A stretch of 64,000 bases of DNA. Origin: Amylostereum areolatum. Taxonomy: Eukaryota; Basidiomycota; Agaricomycetes; Russulales; Stereaceae. How positions within the stretch are numbered: position 1 is the first letter of the stretch; the number at the start of each line of letters is the position of its first letter. The notes beneath the pieces were generated by a model. The model saw only the letters and a program-made list of their open reading frames with translations. It did not search any database and was not told the origin of the DNA. The position numbers and the translations under genes were made by a program. This document shows, in pieces, positions 12,412 to 23,231 of the stretch. Location: contig SAXG01000049.1 in NCBI GenBank assembly GCA_012932865.1, forward strand, positions 248,001-312,000, given 5' to 3'.

Positions 12412-12748
12412 ACATTACGACAATCCATTGACCAGGGCATATAACACGACCGAACTCATCCTTGCACTCATCTCCTTATGAATTATTAATTGTTCACTGT
12501 TGGATGCCTCCTCAGATCCCGCCAGTGAAGCCATGTAGAAGATCTTTATCGGTCTGGGCCTAGTATACTGGAAGCATTGTACCGCAAAGCGAACAGCTCG
12601 GTTTTGGAATATTAGCCATGTTACGGAAGGTGCATCGAATTACAGGGCTGTTACGAAACACAAGGCACTGATAAAAGATAGACTAACGTATGTGGCGACG
12701 AAAGAAGAATTAAGATAATCGGTGGTGCTGTGAGGTCGCTCGCGCCTG
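12412..12748. other. Convergent 3' spacer between CUE1 and HMG-box gene
   Basis: 337 bp between two stop codons on opposite strands. It must carry both 3' UTRs; nothing else is recognised. Confidence 0.5.
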
Positions 12749-13760
12749 TCATGCATTCTTACCGGCATCTCTGTTCGCCCTCCATGCAGCCAGCTCGCGT
12801 TTGTGTTCGTCGACGTACGGCTGTAGGGAATATGTTGGCAGGTGAAATAGTTCCGGAACACGACGTACCTTCTTCTCTGCGTCGCTCAGCTGATCCCACC
12901 TTTCCTTTGTACGACTTGCAAGCCAGTGAATGTACTTTTGGCCTTCCGGTGTCGTTGAAGAAGGATATTCAATGGCCATGTCCTTGGTGAATCTGAGCAG
13001 GCGATCAGCGTACGTCCGTAGAGTGAAGACAATACACACACCTGACCCAGGCGTTCGCGGGTGAGCCCGTCCCGTGCCTCACAATCCGCGGTTTCCCTTT
13101 GGCTTTCTTCTTACGGTTGATTTCGGTTAGCACCTTCGGATCGACTTGTTCCTTCCACGCATCCATTTCCTTGCGCCATTGGGCGAATGCCTCCTTGTAC
13201 TGGTCATGGTAAAGCTATTTCGCGAAAGGGATTAGCTCAGGGCGACAATGTTACAGCGGGACATTCATGCCTGTTTCTCCTCCTCAGAGAGAGCGTGCCA
13301 GGCTTTGCCCCCACTGATTCCGGACGCGGCGATGTCAGACTTGTCTGCTATACGAGGCCTGTGGGACAAGAGAGACGTGTAGAACATCATGTAGGCTGAG
13401 CTAGGCCGCTTCGGAGGAAGCATGTCCTTGGTGACTTGCACGCCTAATGACGAAACAAAACGATGCGTGACCGGTCCACAGCGCGTCAAGAGAGTACATA
13501 CGCTTGGGCAGGACAGGTTTCTTCCGGACAACTTTCTTCTTCTTGGGAGCAGGTTTCTTCTCGGAGACCTTGCGGGGCTTCTTCGCCTTGGTCGTAGGTT
13601 CAGTGGTCGCCTTGGAAGTCGATTTGGCAGTTGCAGGCGACACATTGTCAGTACTGGCAATGAGGAGACGCGACGTGGTGAAGAGGGTGCGCGTAGGGAG
13701 TCGGGACCCTGCCAGCAGTGGAAGGCGCACGGCCGCTCGTCGAGCAATAAAAGAGAACAT
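12749..13760 (-). CDS. Two-box HMG protein, probably mitochondrial (Abf2/TFAM-like)
   Basis: Likely packages or bends mitochondrial DNA. Exons: 13502-13760, 13271-13443, 13042-13214, 12869-12992, 12749-12820; 266 residues. The start MFSFIARRAAVRLPLLAG followed by RTLFTTSRLL looks like a mitochondrial presequence, with Arg and hydroxyl residues and no acidic residue. A Lys/Pro-rich linker (about residues 45-85) follows. HMG box 1 begins LPPKRPSSAYMMFYTSLL. A second box-like region ends in YIHWLASRTKERWDQLSDAE. Intron 2 (13215-13270) begins with GC instead of GT (CAG/gcatga). Reading through would hit TGA in two codons, so the GC-AG splice is needed. The nuclear alternative (Nhp6-like) fits less well because of the leader. 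Confidence 0.82.
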
Positions 13761-14080
13761 GAAGGATGGTCGGGAGTCGAGACGTTACTTGAGTTGGAAC
13801 TTGGTGGTTAGTCTCAACTTATAGTCTGTCAGTTGTGAACCCACCGACCTGCCGCCGACCAAGCCGACGCGACTGGGTAGCCGTGGGAACAAGGTACAGT
13901 TTATTTAAGTGTAAAGTGTGGGATACATTACGTACAGATTCTCCAGATAAGATTAGATCTCTCCCCCCTCCGGCCCCCTCTCTTCGAGTCGATTCGGATG
14001 CAGGTCGAACAACTCTCGTCCGATAAATCGCAGAAACCCCTGGTGCATTCTCGAGAACGGCACTGAACAGGGCGCGTAAC
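13761..14080. promoter_or_regulatory. Bidirectional promoter region
   Basis: 320 bp between the divergent starts of the HMG-box gene (13760, minus) and the GNAT-Mss4 gene (14081, plus). Both promoters must lie here. I see no certain TATA box. Confidence 0.45.
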
Positions 14081-15361
14081 ATGGGCAAGCTTCCTGACGG
14101 ACTCTTCTTCGACTATGTCACCTCCGAGGAGGTGGAGGTTGCACATGGGATAGAACTCGCTGGTGAGCATCGTCGCCTTCAGTCATGCGAAGGTTCTTAT
14201 CATCGTTTCATCAGGATACCCCGCCGATGAGGCAGCCACGCTGGACGCGTTCAAGTAAGCGTAGCGTCCTTTCTTGCCCTTACCTTGCTTCGAACTCGTG
14301 CAGGTATCGCCATAAACAAGTACCCGAACTCTTCATGGGCGCGTTCGTACCAGCCGCTGACAATATTAAACGCACTCTCGTGTGCTATGTGAACGCAACC
14401 CTCTCGTCCTCTCCCAGGATGACCCATGATTCCATGCTCATCAATGACCCAACCGGTCATTCCGTCTGTATTCACGCGCTCTGCGTTCCCGATGCGTACC
14501 GTCACCGTGGCATCGCGACCGCTCTCCTCAAGGAGTACCTTCAGCGCCTGGAGCGTGCCAACACCGCGTTGGAAAAAATCAAGTACGAGCGCGCGCAGCT
14601 GATCGCGCACGATCATCTTCGTGGAATGTACGAAGGCGCGGGCTTCAAGTACGTGGGCAAAAGTGAGGTCGTGCACGGGAGTGAGCCTTGGGTAGAACTG
14701 CAATGGGTCGCGCCATCGCCTGCCCAGTCCCATCCTGTACCAACAGAGCTCACGCCACCACAACATATCACCGCCGGCCTTTGGGAGGCGCTGCAAAGTT
14801 CATCGAGGAAGAAGCGACCGGAAGGCAAACTCCTATCCGCATTCACGGCCGTGAACGACGTCGCGTGGACTGACGAGAAGAGTGGATCGGAGAAACCAAC
14901 GAACGCCTATGACCTTCTGTGTCCACGGGATGGGTGCGGCTCTGTCGTGTTGAAGAAGGGGCATGCCACCCTTGTCGAGCGCGAAAGCGTACAGGTATGT
15001 CGATTTTCTTGGCTCACCCACTTCGAAAACGCCACTGACCCCGGGACAACAGATGGAGCCTGCAGAGCAACCAAATCCACATCTCACCGTTTTACCCACT
15101 CCCCCTAAACTAACACATTGGTGGCTTGTTACCCCAAGCCCTATGGAGTTCGAGAACATCGGGTTTTCGCGTGAGGTCAAGACAGGTGTGTATCTCTCGT
15201 TCACCGGCAGCTCTCTCCCTAAATCGCACATTGCCATGGCAGAACAAAAACAGTTGAAGCTGCTTATATGCGCAGACTGCGATATTGGACCATTGGGGTG
15301 GACGGAACCTGGCGGGAACGAGTTTTGGGTATCTTCTGTCCGGGTTCGCTACAGGACGTAA
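14081..15361 (+). CDS. GNAT acetyltransferase fused to an Mss4/Dss4 domain
   Basis: Exons 14081-14162, 14215-14254, 14304-14994, 15053-15185, 15243-15361; 354 residues. The N-terminal half is a GNAT domain of the arylalkylamine N-acetyltransferase kind, with acetyl-CoA motif A in CVPDAYRHRGIATALLKEYL and a motif-B-like MYEGAGFKYVG. The C-terminal half is Mss4-like, the zinc fold of Rab-binding chaperones or exchange factors. Its first Cys pair is in LLCPRDGCGSVVL and its second in ICADCDIGPLGWTEPGG, followed by FWVSSVRVRY. The two halves are joined by exon-internal sequence (about 14730-14900), so the fusion does not depend on a guessed splice. Function of the pair is unknown; acetylation of a trafficking factor is only a guess. 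Confidence 0.88.
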
Positions 15362-15676
15362 CAGCAGTCTACGAACGAAATGAACGATGTACAACACGGA
15401 ACAGCCACACTTATCTATATGAGCGCCTTCGACGGCCACTCTTATGACCGACAGACTTCCAGAGCAGCGATGCTATTTCAATAAGTAGGCCGATAAATTA
15501 GTAAATTGTAAAGCAAAGTATGTACAGCGTCGTCAACCCCACGTCTCGTAAAAAGGCTAAGAAAAGGAATGAGAACAGAAGAGCGTGGTCGAAAATCCCG
15601 TATGCCGGGGTGAGCGTCACTAGTAGTCGTCAAAGTGGCCATCTGGATCTATGTCCCCGTCTTCATTCGAAAGGAC
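15362..15676. other. Convergent 3' spacer
   Basis: 315 bp between the stop codons of the GNAT-Mss4 gene and the ferric reductase gene. No gene or repeat recognised. Confidence 0.5.
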
Positions 15677-17915
15677 TTACATCCCAAATGACCTGTAAGA
15701 AGCATCGTCAGCATCTGAGCAAAGTACAAAACACAAAAGTACGCACTCGCCAACAACCTCCACACCCCCAACATCCCTCCACTGTGCCCACGTCAGACTG
15801 CCGATCGCCTTATGCACTGACTCTCCGATTTCCGTAGGGCCGCAAGCTCCGATGACTAGTCCGTGTACGTTTCCTTTTGGATGTGAGGCTATCGTAGACT
15901 CTATCGTGGACTCCAAGCACCGACGAACGTTGAGACGACCGGGTCGAAGCACGAAACCAGCAGGGATTGATTCAGGAGCGGGAAGCGCGGACATGGGAGC
16001 GCGGGTGTAGTGTACTGTAACACTGACAGCGAGGGAACCGTGCGGAGATGCGCGGGGACGCAAGAGTCGGCGGAAAGTGGGGATTAGACACATGGCAGAT
16101 GAGGGGTCGGCGGTGGTCCACACAAGCTCGATCACACGCAACCGGCTCTCACCCCGGGCATGCTTTTCAATAAGCTCGTCGAGGAGGGAGAGCGCGTAGG
16201 TAATACCACTTCCGCCTGCAACAAGCATAGCGCCAGAGTGCGTTTCGAAAAGGGTATGACCAGGACCGCCTGCAAGAGCCACGGTCAATATAACCCGAAG
16301 AATGAAAGTTCTGGAATGCGTACCATAAGGACCCTCAATGACAACCTTGACCTTGCGCGAGTCCTTTCCGCGCTCAAGATCCGGGAGGCCCACATCGACG
16401 TTCTTCTCGTCCAACTCCATGCGATACCCGCCTGCAGCCCTATACAACATAGTAGTTGAGCGTCCCTGCTTCTTCATGAGGAGCTCAAGGCCGTTGTCCG
16501 AGCCGGGGCGATTTGCAATGGAAAATGGACGAGCGCGCCACCGGCCAACAACCCATGCGGAAAGCCAGCCGAGGACGGGAGAGAGATCTGGGTCCACGAC
16601 GCGCACGCGCACATGCTGACCTGCACGCCATCCGGAGGTGAGCGCAGGAATTACGAGATGGGTAGAACCACCGTTGAGGGAAGGGTGGGCAGTCACGTAA
16701 GCCGTTTCGGTACGGGTGCGAAGGATCCGGAGGCCATGGTCGACAGCATAAAGAATGACTGCCGCGAGGAGATAAGGGAGCGTTGGAGGTTCGTGAATGA
16801 GCATCTTTAAGAAAAGTCAGCTCCGTAATGCAAGGGATGTACAACGAAACCTACAGCGACTGCGAAAGCAATGAAGCCAAGGATGTGTGTCACAACAAAG
16901 ACACCGTAGAACCTCTGGCGGACCCATTGGAGAGAGCAGATGAAAATGACATCGACGGCGGCGGTTCCGATACAACCCCAGATCACGAATGCAGTCCTGG
17001 CTTCCTGTGCGATAGTTCCATCCATTGACCACCTGTATACTGTCGCCAGAATCCGATCGACTTCACAGCACAGCGAATGGAAAGGAGATGTACGCACAGT
17101 AATAAATGGTGTGCAGATTGATTGTGAGAACAATGATACGTCCCCCAAAGCGATGAAGATAATTGAGCTGCGCAGTTCCGTCAGTCAACGCGACCCCGTA
17201 TGATTGATACACGACGCACCTTTTCGTATCCAAGCCCTGATAACAATCCGGGGATGCTATTCTTCGTCGCGAGCGCAATGACGATGGGAAGCTGAGCGAC
17301 GGCGATGTCCGCAGGACGGCGAGGATCGGTGAAAGGGCTGGTGCCACGGGTGCCGAGGTACATGGTGATTCCAAACCAAACCAAAAGGACCGCAAGGTGG
17401 GCGATGGAACATCCGGGAACAACAGGGTAGTTGAGCAGATAGGACACCGTGGGGTGAGAGAGGGCGAGCCAGCTTGGGATGCGCGTTGGGATGCGCCCTG
17501 AAGGCGCAGATCCTTGCTTCTTCGGCATGACAAGGACGGAATGCGAGTTGAGTGTGTGGGAGTCATCCGTCGGGGCGCCCACCACGGTAGCGTCCGACGC
17601 GACGGAGCGCGCGTCAGAGTCGGCGGCGGGTGGGAGGGTGTCGTCCGATCGTGTGGAAATGACAGGGGATCGGCCGCGACGAAGGAAGAGGCCCTTGCCC
17701 CACTCGGAGGTATGGGCGTAGCGAGCGACTAAGCGGGGAACTGTGGTGAGGATGAAGACGCCAAAGAGACAGATGAGGAGGATGTCGACGTGCCAGGCGA
17801 ATGGCATCGCGCTATAGGCCGGAGGGGATCCAACTCTGACCGGGATGCTGGGGACACCATCGTCGGTGAACGTGATCGGCGTCGGAGGCAGGAAAGTGGG
17901 CGTGGTTAACGACAT
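15677..17915 (-). CDS. Ferric reductase-type NADPH oxidoreductase (FRE family)
   Basis: Plasma-membrane flavocytochrome that moves electrons from NADPH through FAD and two haems to extracellular metal ions. Exons: 17220-17915, 17094-17167, 16855-17032, 16324-16804, 15747-16269, 15677-15692; 655 residues. Several membrane helices occupy residues about 30-400. Two H-x13-H haem pairs are visible: one in LHRFGGRIIVLTINLH, the other in HILGFIAFAVA/MLIH, split by an intron. The FAD-binding signature is RARPFSIANRPG and the NADPH-binding one is MLVAGGSGITYALSLLDEL. A Ser/Asp-rich cytosolic loop lies at about residues 80-120. The last exon codes only five residues. FRE genes are usually iron-regulated, but no siderophore or permease gene is adjacent and I cannot assign a promoter element. 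Confidence 0.9.
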
Positions 17916-19613
17916 AACGAGGACCGAAAGAGAGAAGTAAAAGGAAGAAGAAAAGAAGAAAAAAGAAAGGAAAAGAAAGGGTGAACACCGACTAGGGTCA
18001 ACCTAGGGGAGGACGTCTTGTGAAGTACTAGTAGGCCTTGAACGACGACCTGCGTGTTAAAGGAAACGCGCATGGCGAGCTGAGACCTTTTGTATGCCTG
18101 ACAAACAGGTGGGAATGATCGGAGTCCATTTCCAAGGAGTAAGCTGTGTAACGAAGCCTGTTGGCAGTTGTAGCGTTGCCTCCTCGACTGTGCAGGCGTT
18201 TGGGACGCCGCCCGCTCCGGCGCCGATACCTGACGCCCGCAGTTTGTTTCTTGCGCGCAGGGTTGGTGATCTCGTAGGTGCGCCAAGACCGTACGGGACG
18301 TACATATGGGACTTGTATTTGTCGATCAGCCACGGCCGCCTGATAGTTGCTTTAGGGAAATCGTTTTCACAAACGCTATTAGTACCGACTCGTTCGTGGA
18401 CCAGGACAATCGTCAGATCGGAGTCTTGGATAATGTCCAAAGGATTGAGAACGTCGAAGACAACAAGGAGGTGATGTACATATTAGTCAACAACGTTCAC
18501 GATGAGTTGTTCATATTATTCGACAATTTTTGTTATTTCGTCCTCTGTCGACCGGCGGTACCACTCCAAACAATCATCTCGACCTTTTCTCAAGTTCTTG
18601 GCTTTCGAGGGTCGCGGTGATGGCATGATGTGAGTGACCCAGCTCGACCCGCCTCGACCCGGCCCCGCCCACTTTCGCGCGCAATACCCCAGCCTTGAAG
18701 TGACATCTGGTTCGTGTCAATTATCTCCGCGGTGTAGCCTGTGGGTGGTAGTAGGACAGCAGTACAATGCGCAAAATCTGGACTTGGCCTACGACCGCAC
18801 ACCGTGCAGACGTCGAGGAAGACAAGGCGATGGAAATGAATCGGGTCTCCGCTGTATTAGTACGCCTGAGACCGTTCGAGTCAACGGACATCGAACTTAA
18901 CCAGCACAACCTCAGGCTGTCCTCAGCTGCCCGTCAATCAAGGCCTCGAGTTCCTAGCCAGACACGACGAGATCGTTATGTCGTACCTCGTTATATGCGA
19001 TCCTGCACATGTGCATAAGCGCATGAGCTACAAGGAGCTTTGGCCATCCGTACTTGACTCTTCCCCGGGGACGGTGCGTGTAGGAGGTTCGAAAGAGGCG
19101 CCCGTAGAAAACCCTGCAGCGTTCGTGAGGTGGCGGTTATCAACATTGCGAGGATTGTCGCGATAAAAGTTTCTACAGAGCAGAATAGGTCCATCTTCGA
19201 GTCGAAGAAGTTTGCTGACTACGAGAGATTGCTCGAGCATTCGTTCATCGGGAGGAATTTTGTTGACTCTCTTGTCAGTTCGTGGCGCCTATGGAATTCT
19301 CCCGGGCCTGGCGTCAATGGCGAAAAGGCGGTAGACTCCGCAGGTAGCGGGGAACATGGCCCGGGACACCCAGGTTTGACGGAGAGAACCAGAAGGCGAG
19401 CGGTAGACGGTAGGCGGTCATGGTGGTCGGCGAAACCGAGAAACATCACGAAAATGAGGATGCCCTGATATTACCAGATGTACTAGATCAGAATATTCGT
19501 ATTTAATCCAGTTATATAAGGCTTGATCAGGAAGTTAACAGCCTCTTACACATGCTACAAACAAGTCGGCTATCCTCCCTGCTGACCAATGTCGACCATA
19601 CGAGAGTCAGAAA
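17916..19613. other. Long gene-poor stretch upstream of the ferric reductase gene
   Basis: About 1.7 kb with only short, overlapping ORFs on both strands that resemble nothing I know. A purine-rich run (17935-17985) directly precedes the FRE start on its template side. Confidence 0.45.
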
Positions 19614-19753
19614 GATGTAAGAGCACAAAGTGCATCAATCTGCTCTGTGTCTGATCAGACACAGATCGGCCCTAAAACGGAATGATATAAGAGCAGAAAG
19701 CACATCAATCTGCTCTGTGTCTGATCGGACGCAGCTCAGCCCTAAAACAGAAT
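19614..19753. repeat. Two tandem 70-bp repeats
   Basis: Units 19614-19683 and 19684-19753 share almost the whole sequence, including the internal near-palindrome TCTGCTCTGTGTCTGATC. They differ at about nine positions. No coding sense. A partial echo follows to about 19830. Confidence 0.85.
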
Positions 19754-20222
19754 GATGTGCCTGCCGAAGGTGTAACCGACCAACTCTAGGCCAGTGAGAC
19801 GTGCCTGCCGAACAGGGCAGATTCTGACAAATTTAGGCTGTCATGCGTGCCCAAAGTATGACGTCAGTCAGACCAACAGTCCGACCGACCGCAATATACC
19901 GCTGCTGCTAGACGCTCCAGATGGGGTTGCTTTCGATGCACAAGGAGATGCGCCTGGTCGGACGCGACGTTGACACGCGCCGCCTCAGCGCGACAACGGC
20001 CTCCCATGTACTCCTACCCTTCCGAGTCCTGGCCATCCCTCCCAGCTGACGCTCTCACGACTCCCATCATTCAGACCCCATCATTCAGGAAATAATATAG
20101 AAAGATTATATGTATGCGATGGGTGATACAAGCATATCGAGGCGGAAGGACAGAAGAGACAAAGATGTGCATGCGTACTACGTGCAGTAAAGGTACAAGC
20201 GAGGGGAGACGGACGACGTACC
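19754..20222. other. Intergenic, start of gene graveyard
   Basis: No intact gene. A short direct repeat (CCCATCATTCAG, 20063-20090) is the only structure seen. Confidence 0.4.
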
Positions 20223-20330
20223 ACCACGCGCATCGTTGGAGTCCCCGTCGAACTTCTCCCGGATGCTCTGCAAGACTTGTTGAAAGTCCTGCTCGTACGA
20301 GTCGAACAAGGCCGTGGGTGAGTTGTCTAT
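20223..20330 (-). pseudogene. VTI1: VTI1 v-SNARE first-exon relic, copy 1
   Basis: Vti1 is a Golgi/endosomal v-SNARE. Only its N-terminal start is here: DNSPTALFDSYEQDFQQVLQ, then a stretch ending NDARG, directly before a GT. The expected initiator codon reads ATA instead of ATG (I-D-N-S-P-T), and no later exon was found. A longer ORF runs upstream through LPSSPYKAYFALKALILLTN (about 20415-20480), which looks protein-like but is not part of Vti1 and was not recognised. Confidence 0.7.
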
Positions 20331-21011
20331 GGGCGCGTTCGGTCGATGGACGAGGATGGATGGATGGTGGGCGAACGCGCGCGGAGTCGCTGCGGGTTCG
20401 GCTTTCTGACAAGTCTGATTTGTCAGCAGAATAAGGGCCTTGAGCGCGAAGTAGGCTTTGTACGGGGACGACGGGAGGAAGTCTACGGCGAGGGCGGACC
20501 ACTGGGCACGCGCGGTGGCGTAGGGCGGGTGCACGATCCGGAGGAACGCGTCGGGGAGGTTGTGCATGACCGGAGGCGACGCGCACGGGTGAAGGTGGAG
20601 GGAGATTAGCTAGGTCGGCAGGAAGGGGTGGCAGGGGTATGGTGAGGGAAGACGACTTACGCGCGCACACCATTTCCCAGCCCGTTCAACTTCCTCTCAA
20701 CAGATCCTCCCATTGGGGACGCCGCGGTACACGAACGAGTTGCTGCGGCTGTACGAGCTTTGGAGGGATTAGGGGGGAAAAGCAAGGCCAGGAGGTGAGA
20801 CAGGTGCGGACGGGGGAAGCAGGAGGAAGAAGAAACGTAGGTTGTGGCACGGGAAAAGCGTCACACTCAAAGCATGCGCGAGGCGAGGTGCGGGAGCTGG
20901 GGCGTGTGGAGGGGTGGGAGCGTAACCATTTCCACTCTCGTAAGAGCGGCTTTCTTCTGTTCTGCAGAACGAGCGGAGGTGAGAGGAGAAGGAACAGGAG
21001 GGGGAGACGGA
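20331..21011. other. Unrecognised relic sequence between the VTI1 copies
   Basis: On the minus strand, 20415-20567 encodes a protein-like stretch (MHNLPDAFLRIVHPPYATAR and onward to the KAYFALKALILL segment). It has no start context or downstream exons that I can support. The remainder is GC-rich and open in several frames by composition. Confidence 0.35.
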
Positions 21012-21118
21012 CGACGTACCGCCACGCGCATCGTTGAGGTTCCTGTCGAGCTACTCCCGGATGCTATGCAATACTTGTTGAAAGTCCTGCTCGTACGAGT
21101 CGAACAAGGCGGGGGGCG
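21012..21118 (-). pseudogene. VTI1: VTI1 first-exon relic, copy 2
   Basis: Second copy of the segment at 20223-20330 in the same orientation, about 800 bp away. It reads PPALFDSYEQDFQQVLHSIRE and then a TAG where copy 1 has a Lys codon. Homology continues past the stop in the same frame (NDARG) and into the flank GTACGTCGTCCGTCTCCCC, so the duplicated unit was larger than the exon. Confidence 0.7.
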
Positions 21119-21550
21119 TGGCGGTCGGGCGGGAGCGTGATGGGCAGTGTGGTGGTCGTAGGGGAAGTGAGCCGGGCGAGGAGGCGGTAGGCGTTGGGAG
21201 TTGTTGGACGGGGTGGGCAGGTATTGGGATTGACAGCGTAGGATGACAAGGACACGGGGTGCGCGTGCGCATTGACGCATTGTGCATGGGGGACGGGGGC
21301 GAGTGCGTCGAAGGTGACAAGGCTGTTAGGGGTGACAGCGACGTGGGCAATGAGGGAAACAGTGGCGAGGGTGTGGGTGAGACGAGACGAGACATGGAGG
21401 CGGGAACAGGAACACGACGAGGAGGGTGGGGGGCGAGTACGAGTACGAGGAGGACGAGGACGCGCACGCGAAGGGGACGAGGGGAGGAGGGCGGAGGCGA
21501 GAACGACTCGTATGCGCCCGAGGGTCCGAAGGGTGGACGTCAGAAGGAAT

Positions 21551-21652
21551 CTATTTCAAGTCCCGGGTGAGGCCAATGTCGGCAAGGAGAATGTCGCCTT
21601 TGTTGTCGATGAGTAGGTTGTCGGGCTTGACGTCGCGATGGACGAGGCCCTC
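21551..21652 (-). pseudogene. Ser/Thr protein kinase fragment (catalytic loop)
   Basis: A 33-residue relic: GLVHRDVKPDNLLIDNKGDI followed by LLADIGLTRDLK. The HRDxKPxN catalytic loop is perfect. The DFG metal-binding motif reads DIG. No other kinase subdomain is found nearby, so this is an isolated piece. Confidence 0.7.
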
Positions 21653-21659
21653 TGAGCCG

Positions 21660-22110
21660 TGTTCGCAAGTCCTTTGATGTTGCCGCTCCGCCCAAGCGCG
21701 TCCCTTCCGTCCTTCATCATCCTTCACCACCTCTACTCCTCCCAAGCGCATTCCTTTCGTCCTTCATCATCCTTCGTCACCTCGATTCCTCCGCCCTCAT
21801 GGCCCTGCTCCCACTCCGCCTCTACGACCCCCCTAGCCCTCCTTTGCGCAGGAATGCGGGCGCTATATTCGTCTCTCGACCTATACGTCCCCCCTTGAGG
21901 TAAGTACTAAGTGCTAGAGTAAAGATAAGATGTCTTACCGTCTTTAGCACTTTCCCCACCCCTGCCAGCGCCGTCCAGCCGCCTGTCGGCGGCGGTGGCT
22001 TGGCCATTCCCCTCTCGACCACCTCCACCGACGCTCTCGTCCCCGTCCCCACCACCACCTCCACCGACGCTCTTGTCCCCGTCCCCACCACCACCACCAC
22101 CACCACGAAC
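21660..22110. repeat. Short minisatellites
   Basis: Two tandem arrays. Near 21683-21790 a unit of about 55 bp (CAAGCGC...TTCGTCCTTCATCATCCTTC) occurs twice. At 22020-22100 a 36 bp unit (CCACCGACGCTCTCGTCCCC and flanks) occurs twice before a CCA run. No gene supported. Confidence 0.6.
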
Positions 22111-22349
22111 CGCCTTCCCCCCTTCGCCCGGGCGGTGAAGGCCGTCGTTGGATGGTTCCGCCGCCTTTACCGGCACATTCGCGCACAAGCTTGAAGGACG
22201 GGGAGGAAGGCCCAGGAGGAGGGCCGGGGAGGAGGGCCGGGGTCGAAGCTTGCGTGTATCGTCTTGTATTTTCTTGTTCTTTCTTGTAGTTGCGAAGGTT
22301 GTAGGCGTGATATTCGAGGCTGTTCGTCGACGTAATCCGGCGGCGGCAG

Positions 22350-22830
22350 CGTTTCTTGATCTCCTCCAGGAGCGCCGTCGCGATGTTCATGTGCGTATCC
22401 AGCGTCGCCTTCCTCGCCGTCAGCTCGGGCAGCTGTGTGATGGCTGCCTTGAGACGAGCCGCGTTCGTGGACAGGTCCCTATACGCGAAAGGATTCGATC
22501 CTCATGAACAAGCCGTCAAAGCAGAGGAATAGACATACATCTGCGCGATATCGTTCACATCATTGACACCAGTCGAACGCGTGATCTCCGCGGCGTCCTG
22601 CTTGTATCGGTGTCAATGTCTTCAGCAACTTGGGGGGAATGGGTTGGCCGCGTTCTTAGCCCAAAAGAAATCTTTCGCGTCGAGATCGTAGGCTTTCTTT
22701 TGCGGGTGGGGCACCGTCACGCGATTGAGCCTCATTTCCAGACAATCCGAAACGAAGGCCTGGTATGTCCAGCCGTGCGACGTCATGGGGACGAGGTTAT
22801 CCACTAGGGCTGTAAAGCGCACGCGCACAC
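22350..22830 (-). pseudogene. SLY1: SLY1 (Sec1/Munc18 family) pseudogene fragment
   Basis: Sly1 controls SNARE assembly in ER-Golgi transport. Recognised in order: LVPMTSHGWTYQAF, SDCLEMRLNRVTVPHPQKKA, YDLDAKDFFWAKNAANPF, ITRSTGVNDVNDIAQM, an intron, then [20 protein letters not shown] ending LLEEIKKRC. Lesions: one extra C in the CCCCCC run after AANPFP shifts the frame to a stop (about 22634), and some ten bases are missing before YKQDAAEIT. Homology ends abruptly after the last block. Neither the N-terminal nor the C-terminal portion of the gene is present. Confidence 0.85.
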
Positions 22831-23231
22831 GCCGCCATCCTTCGCAGCCGTCATACGGTGTCCCTTCTTTCGCAATCCTAACTTTCGACGCGATGAGATA
22901 GCAATGCAACGCAGCCGCGCACGCCTGTAGAAGGCCAGGTAAGTTTTTCTGGATTTTTCTGCAAGACGAAGGCTTACCCATTTTCTTTCTACCAGGGCGT
23001 TTGGTGTCGCGTTCGTCGGTCAGGCGAACGCGGCCGAATGTGTCGCAGCGTGCGACGCACGAGCGGACATCGACGGTCGCGTATCATGGGCTCGACACGC
23101 AGAATGAATGCGTTAAGATGGTGTCCTACGCCATGAGACGTGTTCACGGTGGACAAGGCCGAGCGCTAGAAACACGAGTAAGTAGACTTCGCGCGCGCAG
23201 ATCGACACAGAACACACCTTGTCAGCACCTT

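Noticed and set aside
19614..19753. CRISPR-like repeat
   Set aside because: Only two adjacent 70 bp units without spacers, in a eukaryotic genome.
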